Positions 47,315-59,306 are shown, counted from the stretch's first letter. The stretch: 64,000 nt of DNA from Rhizophagus irregularis (GCF_026210795.1 NC_089431.1:1488001-1552000), one strand, 5' to 3'. The notes: a model not told the origin generated them from the sequence alone. Numbers and translations are program-made.

Positions 47315-47501
47315 TTATGGTGTTGTTGAGTGAATTACGATACCTTCATTTGCAACAGTATTAGATCCTTGATTTAAAAAACCTTTACTTAACAAACGCA
47401 CTGGTCGATTGCCAATTCCCTCTTTAAAAATTTATATAATCGTAAGTAGGATTTGGATTTCCGGGAAAGGCCGAAAAAAAAATATTACCCATATTTGCCA
47501 T
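47315..47501 (-). CDS. Candidate small spliced gene, 39 aa, unknown
   Basis: Not recognised. Two exons on the minus strand: 47501-47489 (ATG GCA AAT ATG G) and 47421-47315, separated by a 67-bp intron with GTAAT donor and AAAG acceptor. The spliced frame is 40 codons including the stop. The peptide starts MANMEGIGNRPVRLL, continues SKGFLNQGSNTVANEG and ends IVIHSTTP. Composition is unlike the surrounding AT-rich noise: no stop in 107 bp of exon 2, balanced residues and higher GC. No signal peptide or membrane segment is evident. It ends 214 bp upstream of CRD1 and starts 61 bp from a MITE. It could be a real micro-protein gene, the last exons of a longer gene cut by the MITE, or an old gene fragment. 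Confidence 0.42.
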
Positions 47502-47561
47502 GGACAAACGAATAGAGAAAAAAATACAGATCTTTTGGTGTGGTGACAACTGACAAGATTA

Positions 47562-47720
47562 CACAGTGAAATTTGATATACCGGAACCTTGATATAACGG
47601 AACATAAGTAAAGTCTTGATATATCGGAATTGGGGTCTGGATTTACCCCTTAACGGATTTCTTGATATAACGGATTTTTGACATGGAACGGATAGTTCCA
47701 TTATATCGAATTTCACTGTG
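47562..47720. mobile_element. Pogo/Tigger-like MITE with TA target duplication
   Basis: 159-bp non-coding element. The left end CACAGTGAAATTTGATATA and right end TATATCGAATTTCACTGTG are inverted copies with one or two differences in about 20 bp. Both ends are flanked by TA (47560-47561 and 47721-47722), the target-site duplication of Tc1/mariner-pogo elements. The interior repeats the TTGATATAACGGA motif several times, as in the subterminal repeats of pogo/Tigger and Fot-like families. There is no transposase, so any movement would have required a partner element elsewhere. The TIRs still match well, so it is not very old. Confidence 0.85.
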
Positions 47721-48006
47721 TACAAAGCAATAAATTCTTTCAATTCCTTTCACGTCTGTTAATTTATCTTTGATACCAGAAAGAAATTGATTGGCGGTGA
47801 AAGTCTTTGCGCATTAATATAAAAAAAAACCTTATCAATAAAAGATAAATAAATATAAATAATCACACGATTTGTACGGCGCGTGGCGCACTGGCGCGTT
47901 CAATATATTTGCGTAACGCAAGATTTCGGAAAATTACCATAACGGGTCTTATTTTATCTAAAATATAAAGTGGATCAAGCGGATCTATTTTTTTTTTTAT
48001 CCAAAA
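47721..48006. promoter_or_regulatory. BioF upstream region
   Basis: Bases between the MITE and the BioF start. Slightly GC-richer at 47875-47930 (GGCGCGTGGCGCACTGGCGC, containing two GGCGC repeats). Promoter role is inferred from position. Confidence 0.35.
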
Positions 48007-49512
48007 ATGCCCTTGTTAGAACAATTGGAATTAATCCTCGAGAAACGTAAAAGACGAGACCTTTTACGTTCCTTGGTAGTAGCCTCACCTTCCTCCATAG
48101 ACTTTTCTTCAAATGATTTTCTTGGACTTGCAAGAAATAAATTATTGCAAAAAACGTACTTAAAAGAACTTTCCTCTTTTCCTAACCCACCACTTGGTTC
48201 AACAGGTTCAAGATTATTAGATGGAAATTCATCATATGCAGAGTCCTTAGATAAATTTATTGCTGAATTTCATAAAGCTGAATCTGCATTAATATTCCCT
48301 TCAGGTTTTGATGCTAATGTAGGATTATTTAGTAGCGTACCACAGCATGGAGATGCGATAATAATCGATGAATTTATACATGCTAGTGTACATGATGGAA
48401 TAAGAAATTCTAGAGCTGCTGTAATAACAAAATTTCGTCATAATGATATTAAACATCTTAAAAAAGTATTAGAAACCGTTGTACAAGAAATTGAACCACA
48501 AAAAAACATTTTTATTGCTGTAGAAAGTTTATATTCCATGGATGGAGATATAGCTCCATTAAATGAAATTGTTGAAGTCATAAAACCTTTTAATTCGTAT
48601 TTGATTGTTGACGAGGTAATTTTTATCTTCTTTTGCGAATTTGGATAAATATCATTAGTAATTTTTATATTATAATAGGCACACGCAACTGGTGTATATG
48701 GCGAACAAGGGCGTGGGATTGTTTGTGAGTTGGGATTAGAACGAAAAGTATTTGCACGTCTACACACTTTCGGAAAAGCTTTAGCCAGTAACGGAGGTAT
48801 ATAATAATAATAACTCATCTTAAAAATTGTATAATTTATTTCAACTTATAAAGTTGTTTTTTACCGTATTTTTTTTTAGCGGCAATTGTTGGACCCAAAC
48901 TCTTAAGATCTTATTTAATAAATTACGCGAGACCCTTAATTTTCTCGACATTCTTGTCATTTAACAGTCTTATAGCAATTGATTGTTCTTATAAAGTCAT
49001 GACAAGTGAAGCCGGAAATGAGGTATAATATATCATAATATCGAATTTTTTTTTTTTTCATGTCATCATATTTTATAATTAAATTTTTCGCATTATAAAC
49101 GCGTAGCTTCGTAAACGTTTAATGAGGTTGATCCATTTATTTCGAAGTAACATTGATTTACCTTCCAATATGTTATTACCATCCAATAGTGCAATTCAAG
49201 GTATCTTAATTCCAGGTAAGAAATAATTTATGTTTTCAAGTATAATTATTGAGTTTTCTAAATTTTTATCTTTTTTCAGGTAATGATAATGTAGTTAAAT
49301 TATGTCGCGTAATTCAAAATGCTGGATATAATGTCAAACCAATTCGTTCACCAACTGTTCCTGTTGGAAAAGAACGAGTCAGAGTTTGTATACATGCTGA
49401 TAACACTGAAGAACAAATTCTTGGATTAATAAATGTTATTAAAGATTATTTCATACAACAAAATATTTCCAAAGAAATGAATAATTATCAAATTATATCT
49501 TCAAAACTTTAA
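48007..49512 (+). CDS. 8-amino-7-oxononanoate synthase-like enzyme (BioF) with PTS1
   Basis: PLP enzyme of the alpha-oxoamine synthase family; BioF condenses pimeloyl-thioester with alanine in biotin synthesis. Five exons: 48007-48615, 48679-48796, 48880-49022, 49107-49215, 49280-49512, giving 403 aa, near the 385-aa bacterial enzyme. Motifs: DFSSNDFLGLA start, LGSTGSRLLDGNSSYAESLD, cofactor-binding DEAHATGVYGEQGRG, Schiff-base lysine in HTFGKAL (Lys236), C-terminal RVRVCIHADNT. The last three residues are SKL, a canonical peroxisomal targeting signal, as reported for BioF of some filamentous fungi. Paralogues KBL and ALAS are less likely because of length and the STGSRLLDGN pattern. A broader acyl-CoA:amino-acid role cannot be excluded. 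Confidence 0.85.
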
Positions 49513-49856
49513 TTTATTTAAAAGTAAAATTAATTAAAAATCTAATTTATTAACTTGTAATTCAATATATAATCTTTACTTTGAAATAAATAAATAAATA
49601 AATAATGTCAAGTAGTATTAAGATTTGAGAAGAGTTTGTTCGGCGTTTTCGTCCAAAATAAAAAAAAAAATGTGAATACAAAGTTCCAAAATTAGGAATA
49701 GTCTATCGAAATTACACGTGAACGATACCAGTGATCTACCAGTTGATCGACAAATCAACATTCAACACATTAAAATGTTCCCAGAATTTTTTCTCTCTTT
49801 TGTTATAGTTCTTTTTTTCCTCTATTATTAATCACAAAAGAAAAAAAATAAAAAAA
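49513..49856. other. Spacer, BioF to YIP1
   Basis: 344 bp, co-directional. It holds the BioF 3' end and the YIP1 promoter/5' UTR (pyrimidine tract at 49785-49830). Nothing else recognised. Confidence 0.45.
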
Positions 49857-50884
<1,028 letters not shown>

Positions 50885-51353
50885 ATGCACATTCTTTAAC
50901 AAATTATTTTACATTAATAGTAATATTGAATATAATAGTCCCTTGATTAATTTGCAAAAATATTAAAGTTTACCCACATAAAAAAATTTGTATATATTTT
51001 ATTTTTAAATTATTTAATTTATTAGAATTTGCGGATGTAGTTACATTTCAAATAAACTTACCTATTACTTTTCAAATATTAAATATATTAGATGACCAAT
51101 ATAAAATTTTTTAATGTATTAATAAATTTTATTAATCAATATCCGCAACATAATATATATAATACAATGATCAAAAATATATCAAATAAATACACTAAAG
51201 CTAAATTTTTTTTTTTCTTATAATTCTTATATGAATAAATTATTAATTGTTTAAATACAAATTGTTAATCAATTTAGTTATTATTTAATCAAGTTTTTAA
51301 TATAAATTTAAGTTTGAAAATATGATATTACCGATGTAAAAACTCAATGATAA
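50885..51353. other. Convergent 3' spacer
   Basis: 469 bp tail-to-tail between YIP1 and SCAI. Very AT-rich; no gene recognised. Confidence 0.5.
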
Positions 51354-54300
51354 TTATTGCTGCGCTACTTCACTTTCTTCGGGAGTCTCTGCTGCTTTCT
51401 CGGTCATTTCCGGTTCTATTTCTAACGTAGGGAATGAATAATAAGACTCAGCTTGAGCTTCTTTTACAATTTGATGCACTTTTAATAACAATTCTTGTGA
51501 ATCCAATATAGACGAAGGTAATTGTGGGCAAGATTTAGGAATATGCTAAGTATAAAATAGAAACATGTTAAGTATAAAAATTATTATTAAAATAAATATT
51601 TAAATTAAAATTACCTTTTCCTCTTTGAATTCAGTGTGAGCTCTTAAGAATGATTGACATAATACAAATCTCACAAGAAATTGACGAAGAAAATCATCTT
51701 GTAAAAATCTTTTTAATGGTTTTTCTGTGTAAAATAAACGATATTAAGTACTTCACTTCTATACAACAATACAATGTATAAAATTTAATTATATAATATT
51801 TTTACCAATACTAGATGAATTAAATAATTCTACAATATTCAACTCGGCCTCTGCTATAAGATTTACACATTTTTCCCATGTTGATGAACTTATTTTACCA
51901 AGATTCGAAATAAATGCAAATCCAAGAAGAGGAGCATGGAGAAATAAAGTGAAAAGGCTACCAATTTGAGTTGTATCTAAATAAATTTTTATTATTAGAA
52001 TAAAAGTAGGCATGATATAATATTGAAATTGAAGTTAAATGATTTACCAGGGATAGTAGAAGGATATTCCACAGGTGACATAAGACAAAGGAATGGTTGA
52101 TTAAAAATTCTCGGAAAATCCTAAAAAATCGATAAAATGACATCAGATCAGATGAAATAAATAAAAATCATGTCATTTCTATAACATACCGCAAAAGCCG
52201 TACTATTATCACTATCAATTATCAGACATAATGGTTTACGAGTGAACGGTACCAAATCTGCCGGATGCAAACAATGAATTTTATCTGAAGGATCTGTTTT
52301 ATCCGCACATTTGCGAGAACTTGTTGCAACACCACCATTATAACCTAAATTAAAAACATTTTAATAAATTTGTTTTTCGAAAATTTAAATATATTCTTAC
52401 ATTCATACAAACCAATCGAGTTTTGTTCATTATTATTTGAAGGTTTGGTACCATCCGCAGAAATATAAAGTAATAGTGCGGAGTTTTCATTGATTTCCTT
52501 AAAACAATAAATGAATAAATAAATAATTGTCATATATTTTTAATAAAAATGTGAATAATATAATTAATTACCTTGAAAGCAGTAGAGATATAAACTAATA
52601 ACTGACTGAACGTAGGTCTATATAAAAGATATTTATGTGGATTAACTCTTCGTGACGCAGATTTATCAGCAGGAGTATTTGCACTTGATTGCTCCTCAGC
52701 ATTTATATCATCTTTATTAGTAACTCTTTCGTTTACCACTGGAACTTCCGAGCCTGGTGTTTTTGGCCCCGATTTCGGAGGAGCTGGTTCGCGCTCTCAT
52801 AAAATAAAATATACTATGTCAATATAAGCTTGGCAACTCAAAAAATTAACAATAAGTATTATCATATTTAATATTCACCGAGTGACTGTAATATATGATA
52901 CATATCAAGAGTCAATTCCGAAAATTTGATTTGACTTTGGTAATTTCCAACTAAAATCGCTTCTTGAAGTTTTAATTTTGGTGTACCATCTTTCTCATGT
53001 CTAAGACTACGTTCAATTTGTAGTCTACGTGCAACTGTCAAAAGGTGGCCTTCGGAAGAGATTGGAGTTAATTTCTTTTCAGCCTAATTATACGATATGA
53101 TACATACATTAATCAATATAAACTATTACAATCTCACTGAAGGTAGAGATTTATACCTCTAAGAAAGCAGCAATTTCATGAAGAACACATTGCCATTCTG
53201 TAGAATCAGCAGGTTTGAAAATTTTTATATAATCATCAACAAGACCATGTAATTCATCCATTAACTTCTGTACAATATCTCTGTTGTTCAACAGCAGACA
53301 AACAACGATAAATCGAGCATAATATCTCAATTTCTTAATCATAAGTGCTGGGCTATAAATAAATGATATCAAATGTTACTTGATTTCTTCACTAATATTT
53401 ATAGAAAATCATTCAATTGAAAATATTTAACAAACTTTTTAACATCAAGGACATCCTTGAAGTAAAAACGATCACGAATTGCTTCGTAAAATATATATGA
53501 TTCGTGAAGATAATTTGTTTCGCTTGTACGTAAGCTTTATAATTTTATTTATGGAAGACGTGTTAATTTTCTTGTTTTGGATTTTAAACAAATTAATAAG
53601 AAACAATAATAAACATACTAGTAATGATAATAAAGTTGCCCAATTTTCGATGCGATTTCGCCAACCTCCCAACGTTTAAGACCATAATTATCTTTATTTT
53701 CCAATACAAATCTGAGATATAAATTACAAATGAAAATGAATTCAAATAAAAAAAAAGAAAAAGAAAAGAAAAGAAAAATAATATAATAAATGAAATAGAT
53801 AGATAAAAAAAAAATTATTATAACGTAAAACTAAAATTCACCTATTCTGTTGCTGGAACTTCCATAACTAAATATTAATTGAAAAATGGTAAGCCTCATA
53901 TTTTTTTTTTTAGGAAAAAAATCAATTCGCATTAATCAAAGAATTGATCCTGATAACATTAATTACCTTAGTATAGACTTCAAAAGTTCGTTGGAAATAT
54001 GGCTGCCATTGACGACCACCTGTGGGTGGTAAATCCCTACGTATATCACGATTTTCTCTAAAAAATCGCTCCAAAAGTTTATGAAATTTGCGTGTAAAAT
54101 GAAATGTCTTTACCTTAAACCCGCAAATAATTGCTGACTCTTCTCCAAAAGGTACTGAAATTCTTCTACGATCCTTTGGTTATTCATAGCAGTAGTCGCT
54201 GGATCTGTTTGAACTTTACTATCTTTTTCGTTATTGTTAGCTGGTGTATTGTTAGGAACCGGGGCAGCTTCTTCCATAACTACATCTGGGACAGTTGTCT

Positions 54301-54361
54301 GAGTTGTAGTTGTTGAAGGAGCCGTTGCTGATGTCAGTGTTTCCTTTTGTGTTTCTTCCAT
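51354..54361 (-). CDS. SCAI: SCAI-family protein
   Basis: Member of the SCAI family; animal SCAI represses the MAL/SRF and RhoA-integrin pathway and also binds 53BP1 in DNA-break repair. Fourteen exons on the minus strand: 54361-54114, 54057-53967, 53867-53842, 53711-53619, 53534-53436, 53352-53157, 53083-52879, 52795-52572, 52497-52401, 52344-52190, 52120-52048, 51976-51806, 51724-51615, 51545-51354, giving 659 aa. Diagnostic blocks: GRQWQPYFQRTFEVYTKLWK, YGLKRWEVGEIASKIGQLYY, YLRTSETNYLHESYIFYEAI, KKLRYYARFIVVCLLLNNRD, and KYLLYRPTFSQLLVYISTAF. The N-terminal 60 residues are Thr/Pro/Asn-rich. An insert with Glu/Ser/Thr lies before KYLLYRP. Downstream partners in fungi are unknown. Part of its first exon is duplicated next to CDC50. 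Confidence 0.92.
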
Positions 54362-54831
54362 ACTCAGCTAAATAAGAAATCTATAATAAATGTATTATCT
54401 AAAAATAAGAGATCAAAATATAAATATTTCGCGCGCATAATTTACGAGAACATACAATATATAAAGTAATTGCTATACTTTGTGTTAAGGTTTGTTTACT
54501 TTGATATAAAAGTATAGATCAGGATCTTATATAGTTGGGCAATCCTTTTTATTTTGACTAAAATATATCATTGATTTTATTTGGGTTGACCAGAATTATG
54601 AGTTGGACCTGATTATAGTCACAAAAAAAGAAACAATATTGCTATTTTAAAATATGCTATATAAAAAATTTTAAAAATTTGGTACAAAAGACAAAAATGA
54701 AATAAGATTGATTAAACCCAAATATAGATAATTAATCAATCTAAAATTTATACTGTGCATTATTTTAATCAGTTATTTTCTAAACAAAGTTTACTTGACA
54801 ATTAATTACGTAAATTATTTGTTACATTATT

Positions 54832-55078
54832 CCAAGAGACAGGTTTTCTACAAAAAAAAAAGAGCTGAAAAATTAGCATTTTTTTATTAAATTGAATTAT
54901 TTTCATTATTATATACCTTGGATTATTACGAGTGTTTTTAAAGTAAATAAGCACACATGTAAGAAAGAATTCTTTCCACCAAGAAAGATTCCGTAAAAAT
55001 CGTGAAGAGTATCCATATTTGATTGCGGGTTGAATTTTTCATTTTGTCCCCATAATTTTCTAAAATCATTAAGGCCTA
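54832..55078 (-). pseudogene. Orphan fragment of CDC50 3' exons (tandem-duplication product)
   Basis: Matches the last two to three coding exons of the neighbouring CDC50 gene (55709-56180) with deletions and substitutions. The membrane-helix exon is shortened by an internal gap of roughly 50 bp (CCAAGTACTACACAAATAAC.. in the intact copy is missing). It has no start and is followed directly by an SCAI fragment, so it cannot make a CDC50 protein. Confidence 0.75.
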
Positions 55079-55225
55079 TCGCTGGACGCTGGTCTGTTTG
55101 AACATTATTATCTTATCCGTTATTGTTAGCTGATGTATTATTAATGACTGATAGCTTCTTCCATAACTACATCTGGGCGGATGTCTGTATAGTTGTTGAG
55201 AGAGCCGTTTGTAAGAATTCTATAG
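55079..55225 (-). pseudogene. Orphan fragment of SCAI exon 1 (tandem-duplication product)
   Basis: Matches about 54190-54370, the Thr/Pro/Asn-rich N-terminal coding region of SCAI. Shared segments include CGTTATTGTTAGCTG and CTTCTTCCATAACTACATCT. Several deletions have destroyed the frame, including the start region. It is fused at its left edge to the CDC50 fragment. Confidence 0.75.
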
Positions 55226-55708
55226 TTAATGTATTATCTAAAATAAGAGATCAAAATATAAATATTTCGCGCGAAGAAATTTGCTAAACTGTTTGTTTAC
55301 TCGATTATTTTGTCTTAAATTGATTTTATTCGCAATTTCCGGATTGAACAGAATTATGAGCTATAAAATTGTAGGATCTGATTAAATATACAATTCTAAT
55401 AATAATGATCACAAAAAAAAAAATAAATAAAATAAATAATATTACTATTTTGAAATATATTATTATATAAAAAATTTGGTTATTTTACAATACTTATAAT
55501 AAAGTTAAAGTAAAGAAAAAAGTAGAAGTGATATTAATTAAACCAATTGTAGTACTTTTACCCAAAATAATTCAAATAGCTAATCGATCTAAAATATACA
55601 CATTATTTTATTTGTCACTAATTAATTATACTCTATTCTTCAAATTTAAGAATTGTTACAAATTTTCTTATGACAATTAATTACATAAAAAAAGTAAGGA
55701 TAGATAAA
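55226..55708. other. Second copy of the SCAI-CDC50 spacer
   Basis: Corresponds to 54362-54831 with many indels. AT-rich. No gene of its own. Confidence 0.6.
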
Positions 55709-57313
55709 TTAATTGTTACTTCCGCTATTTTGTCCATTATTATTATTCCAAGAGAGATAGGTATGATCTCCAAGTTTCCTACAAAAAGAGTTGAAAATTA
55801 GCAATTTATTTTTAATATAATAATTATATTAACTGCAAACTTTTAATTATAATATACCTTGGTTTGTACAAGTGTCTTAAAGTAAATAAGCACCCAAGTA
55901 CTACACAAATAACTCCAACAACTATATAAGCCCAACCCAGGAAAGAATTTTTTCCACCAAGAAAAGAGACCGTAGAAATTACGAGAGATTTAGTACCTCC
56001 ATATTTGGTTACAGGAAATACTTTTAAAAAAAATTATAATTGTGAATAAATATCACTTCTGTATACCAATTTTCAAAATTTTTTCATAAATTTATTACTT
56101 ACGATATTGAATTTCAACTTGATATCGGCCCATTTTCATTGTATCTTTTTCATTTTTTCCCCATAATTTTCTAAAATCAGGAAGACCTGCAGTGCGCATC
56201 CAAACTTGAAAATGTTCATCTTCTGCAATGTTAGGTGGAGGAAATTGTTCGGTATAAGTACCATTTGGGTATCTTTCAACCCAATCCAAAGGAGGGCGAA
56301 TTTGATCAATGGTGTATTTAGTTTTGCCATATTTCTCTTTATCAGATGGCCATGCAATACCCTTTGGTGAAAATTCATAGGATTCATTTTGAGCATCAGA
56401 ACCAGGCAAATTAAGAAGAATTGGGGGAATGAATGAATCTAAAAAAACCAATTTATAAGATTTGGATTAGATGGTTAAAATTTTAAAAATGTAATTGTCT
56501 GTTTTTGTGTATATAACTTATCGCTCATTGATTCGTATATAATGAATGAGTAAAAATTACCATTAAATAATGAGTTGGCAATAAGTCCACAAGGATAGAT
56601 GATTTTGTCACCAACGACATCCATTGGTTTACAACTTCCAGCTTTAAGAGTAGCAGCAGATACAGCTTCACCTTTTAGTTGATTAGCATCAAAACTTTTA
56701 ACATATCTTCTATGATTTTGATAAAAATTTGTTAACCTGTAATACATGAAAACTGGAGGTTTCAAATTCACTGGTAAATTAAATTGAATTAAACAATTCC
56801 AAATTTCTCTAGTTCCTGTTGGATCATATTCTAATGGAAGCTTTTTAACAATCCTAGCCCATTGTGCGTTTAAATCTGAATTAGAAAATGAAGACGTAAT
56901 ATCATCAGCTGGTATTGGTTCGAATTTGGGATTTTGGCCCAAAGGATCATCTGGTGCTGGTGGTCTTTGATCGCAAAAAGTGTAATCGAATTGTAACTCA
57001 TTAACCTATAATAAAATAATAACATTTTGAGTAGAAGCTTTTTAAAAAATTTCAAAGATTTAAGTTCTACTCACACTATTACTAGCATAAAGTAATAGAC
57101 CACCAAGTGGAGCAAAGATGATTCCAATAATGAAAAATGTTGGAAGAACAGTTTTTGGTGTAAGAATCGGCTGCCATGCCTTTAAACGTTGTTGTTTAAA
57201 AGCAGTGTCTACAAGAAATTTCAAAAAGAATTATTTATCATATTATTAAGAGATGGTTATAGATGTTAAGAGAACTTACTTGCGGGTTTACGGCTCTTTG
57301 TTTCTGGAGCCAT
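55709..57313 (-). CDS. CDC50/LEM3-family flippase subunit
   Basis: Beta subunit of P4-ATPase phospholipid flippases, needed for ER exit and activity of Drs2/Dnf-type pumps. Six exons on the minus strand: 57313-57280, 57208-57075, 57005-56561, 56438-56103, 56020-55858, 55778-55709, giving 393 aa. Two membrane helices: about residues 30-53 ([20 protein letters not shown]) and about 345-367 ([18 protein letters not shown]). The large lumenal loop carries family motifs: [71 protein letters not shown] and NGT sequons lie in the loop. The tail is Asn-rich. The last exons are duplicated as a broken copy to the left. Confidence 0.94.
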
Positions 57314-57915
57314 TTGTAAAGAAAGAAAGGATAATGGAATTTATTATTAAACGCGGAAAATTAGAAAAAAAACCTACACGAGAGTGTGGCACAATAAAAA
57401 ACGAGTTTATCTAATAGTTTTCACACAGTACTTAAGTATTAGCGAGAGCCTCCATGATGTATTACAAATGCAGTTTATTTACTATACCTTGAAATTGTAT
57501 TTTAGAAAAGATCTACCAACCCTTACCATACCAACCTACCGCAGTATCTTCCCCTGTTTCCCCCCATAAATTTTGTTAACAAAATTAGGAAATCAATGAC
57601 AACATTTTTTGATTTATTTTAAAATTAGACAGACTCCCAAATAATGAGATGATATAATTCTAAAAAAAATTGCTAGTTATTATAATTAGATGGTCCTCCA
57701 TTTTTGTATAAATTTTTCCGTGAATGATATGCATTTTTTGATTAAAATTCTATACTGTATATCTGATAATTATATACACACGAAAAGGGTCATATGCTAT
57801 ATCATGCTAACACCGCATATCTTTGATCTACAAATTAGATTTATGACCACCACATAAAGAATCAAAACGCTAAATTTTTATTTTATTTACTATTAAAAAA
57901 TATGTCTAGAATTTC
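57314..57915. other. Spacer, NHP2 3' end to CDC50 promoter
   Basis: 602 bp. It holds the CDC50 promoter (with a pyrimidine-rich ACCAACC/ACCTACC patch at 57515-57565) and the NHP2 3' flank. A small open frame at 57384-57569 was rejected. Confidence 0.45.
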
Positions 57916-58801
57916 TCAATGTATCATGAATTGTTCCTATATTATAGAAGAAAAATGAATCAACAAAAGTTTTATTTTTAAATCCACAAACAAGTAGTTT
58001 AATCTCACCAATTCCTTGACTTCATTAAGACATTTTTCTAAACTTTCTTTGTATTCAAGGTTATTATCTTCATTTTTACGATCAGGAACAATCATGACAA
58101 CACTTGTTGGACGTTTAGTTGCACATGAAAATCCAAGATCAGCTCGAGATGGAATGAAAATATAGGGTATTTCATTATCCTCACATAAAACTGGAATATG
58201 TGAAATCACATCCATTGGAGAAACATCCCCAGCCATCACGACCAACCTTATTTTTAGCAGTGCAATATAAAATTTAGTTTGGGAAGGTTAAGCATCCTGG
58301 TCAATGAACAAACCAATGAATTATAAAATGCTTACCCTTTTTGCTGTTTACTTATAGCTTTTACGGTTTCCTTAACGCCACGTCTACAATGTCGTTGTCT
58401 TGCAGCTAATTGATTTAAATTGATTGGAAATTTTTACAAATGCTCATCACTCGCTTCAAAAATATTTATTAACAAATCACTAATTTCTCTTATATATAAA
58501 TATAATTACCTTTCCTGATTACTATCATTATTTCTCGAGTTAATTTCTCAGATGCTAACGGTTGTGCAAAAGGTATTAAAGCTCTTAAGTCGTAATGTAC
58601 AATTAAACCCTTGTCTGATTTTGTTTCCGCTGGGGTTATAGTTGGAGTTGGTCCTGTAGAGACTGGTGATATGACATCAACTTCCATTACATTATCTTCT
58701 TTATTTTTTGAAGAATGCTTTTCTTTTTTTTCTTTATGAGTTTTTTCTTTCTTTTCTTTCTTTTCTTTCTTAGATTTAGACTCTTTCTTTTCTTTAGCCA
58801 T
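57916..58801 (-). CDS. NHP2: NHP2, H/ACA snoRNP core protein
   Basis: L7Ae/kink-turn family RNA-binding protein of H/ACA snoRNPs, acting in rRNA pseudouridylation. Four exons on the minus strand: 58801-58510, 58405-58336, 58246-58009, 57936-57916, giving 206 aa. The N-terminal 50 residues are Lys/Glu-rich, longer than in yeast NHP2 (156 aa). The L7Ae domain follows: IPFAQPLASEKLTREIMIVI, AARQRHCRRGVKETVKAI, LVVMAGDVSPMDVISHIPVL, and SRADLGFSCATKRPTSVVMI. The tiny last exon (EQFMIH) is inferred from a GTGAGA donor and TAG acceptor in phase; without it the frame reads into an AT-rich hydrophobic tail atypical of the family. An in-frame ATG upstream (58897) is less likely as the start. Confidence 0.9.
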
Positions 58802-59306
58802 TTTTTTTTTTAACAGAGTTAGATTGATTGATAAAAAACAGAGTTTATTATGCTTATAATGCTTATGTAAAATTTGCGTAACAATGATATTCTTCACGTG
58901 ATATTAATATATTAAATTGTTATTTTTTCAATTATGAAATAATCTTAAAGCATTTAAATAATTTAAATAAGTAATCTATAGTATATATACAACTGTGAAA
59001 ATCTAGACTAATTTTGAAATATCTACTTTTTCCATATATTCTTTTAATAATTATTTAAACTTATGAAAAGACTTACAAAAACCATAAAGTTATTTTTATT
59101 TGAAATTTTTTTTTTTTTTTACACTATAGATATCATCTATAGGATACAACTGCACTGACTCACATCACCAATTTTTAAAACAAATAAATAAGCGAAAAGC
59201 TCAATAAAAAGAATAAACGGTTCGTTAAAATATATGATGACGGTAATGAAAAAGTTAAATGATAATGCGAGAGAGACTCACTTTTATAGGACTCTCTCGA
59301 TCATAA
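58802..59306. other. Spacer, RING gene 3' end to NHP2 promoter
   Basis: 505 bp, co-directional. AT-rich with a long T run (59108-59120). Nothing recognised beyond NHP2 promoter and RING-gene 3' flank. Confidence 0.45.

Larger units (their letters stand above)
54185..56185. repeat. Diverged tandem duplication spanning SCAI 5' end to CDC50 3' end
   Basis: Two head-to-tail copies of a roughly 0.9-1.1 kb segment: copy 1 about 54185-55078, copy 2 about 55079-56185. Each runs from SCAI exon 1, through the intergenic spacer, into the CDC50 C-terminal exons. Matches visible by eye: CTGGATCTGTTTGAAC (54200) and CTGGTCTGTTTGAAC (55090); AGATCAAAATATAAATATTT in both spacers (about 54409 and 55249); TAAATAAGCAC (about 54942 and 55882); CCCCATAATTTTCTAAAATC (about 55049 and 56159). 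Copies differ by many substitutions and gaps. The real SCAI exon lies in copy 1 and the real CDC50 exons in copy 2; the middle fragments are orphans. Confidence 0.85.

Noticed and set aside
57384-57569. Plus-strand open frame in the CDC50-NHP2 spacer
   Set aside because: Lies in promoter-like sequence, no homology pattern and no splice context.
57937-58008. Read-through end of NHP2 without the last intron
   Set aside because: Gives an Ile/Leu/Phe-rich tail foreign to the family, whereas a GTGAGA donor and TAG acceptor give a short conserved-looking end in phase.
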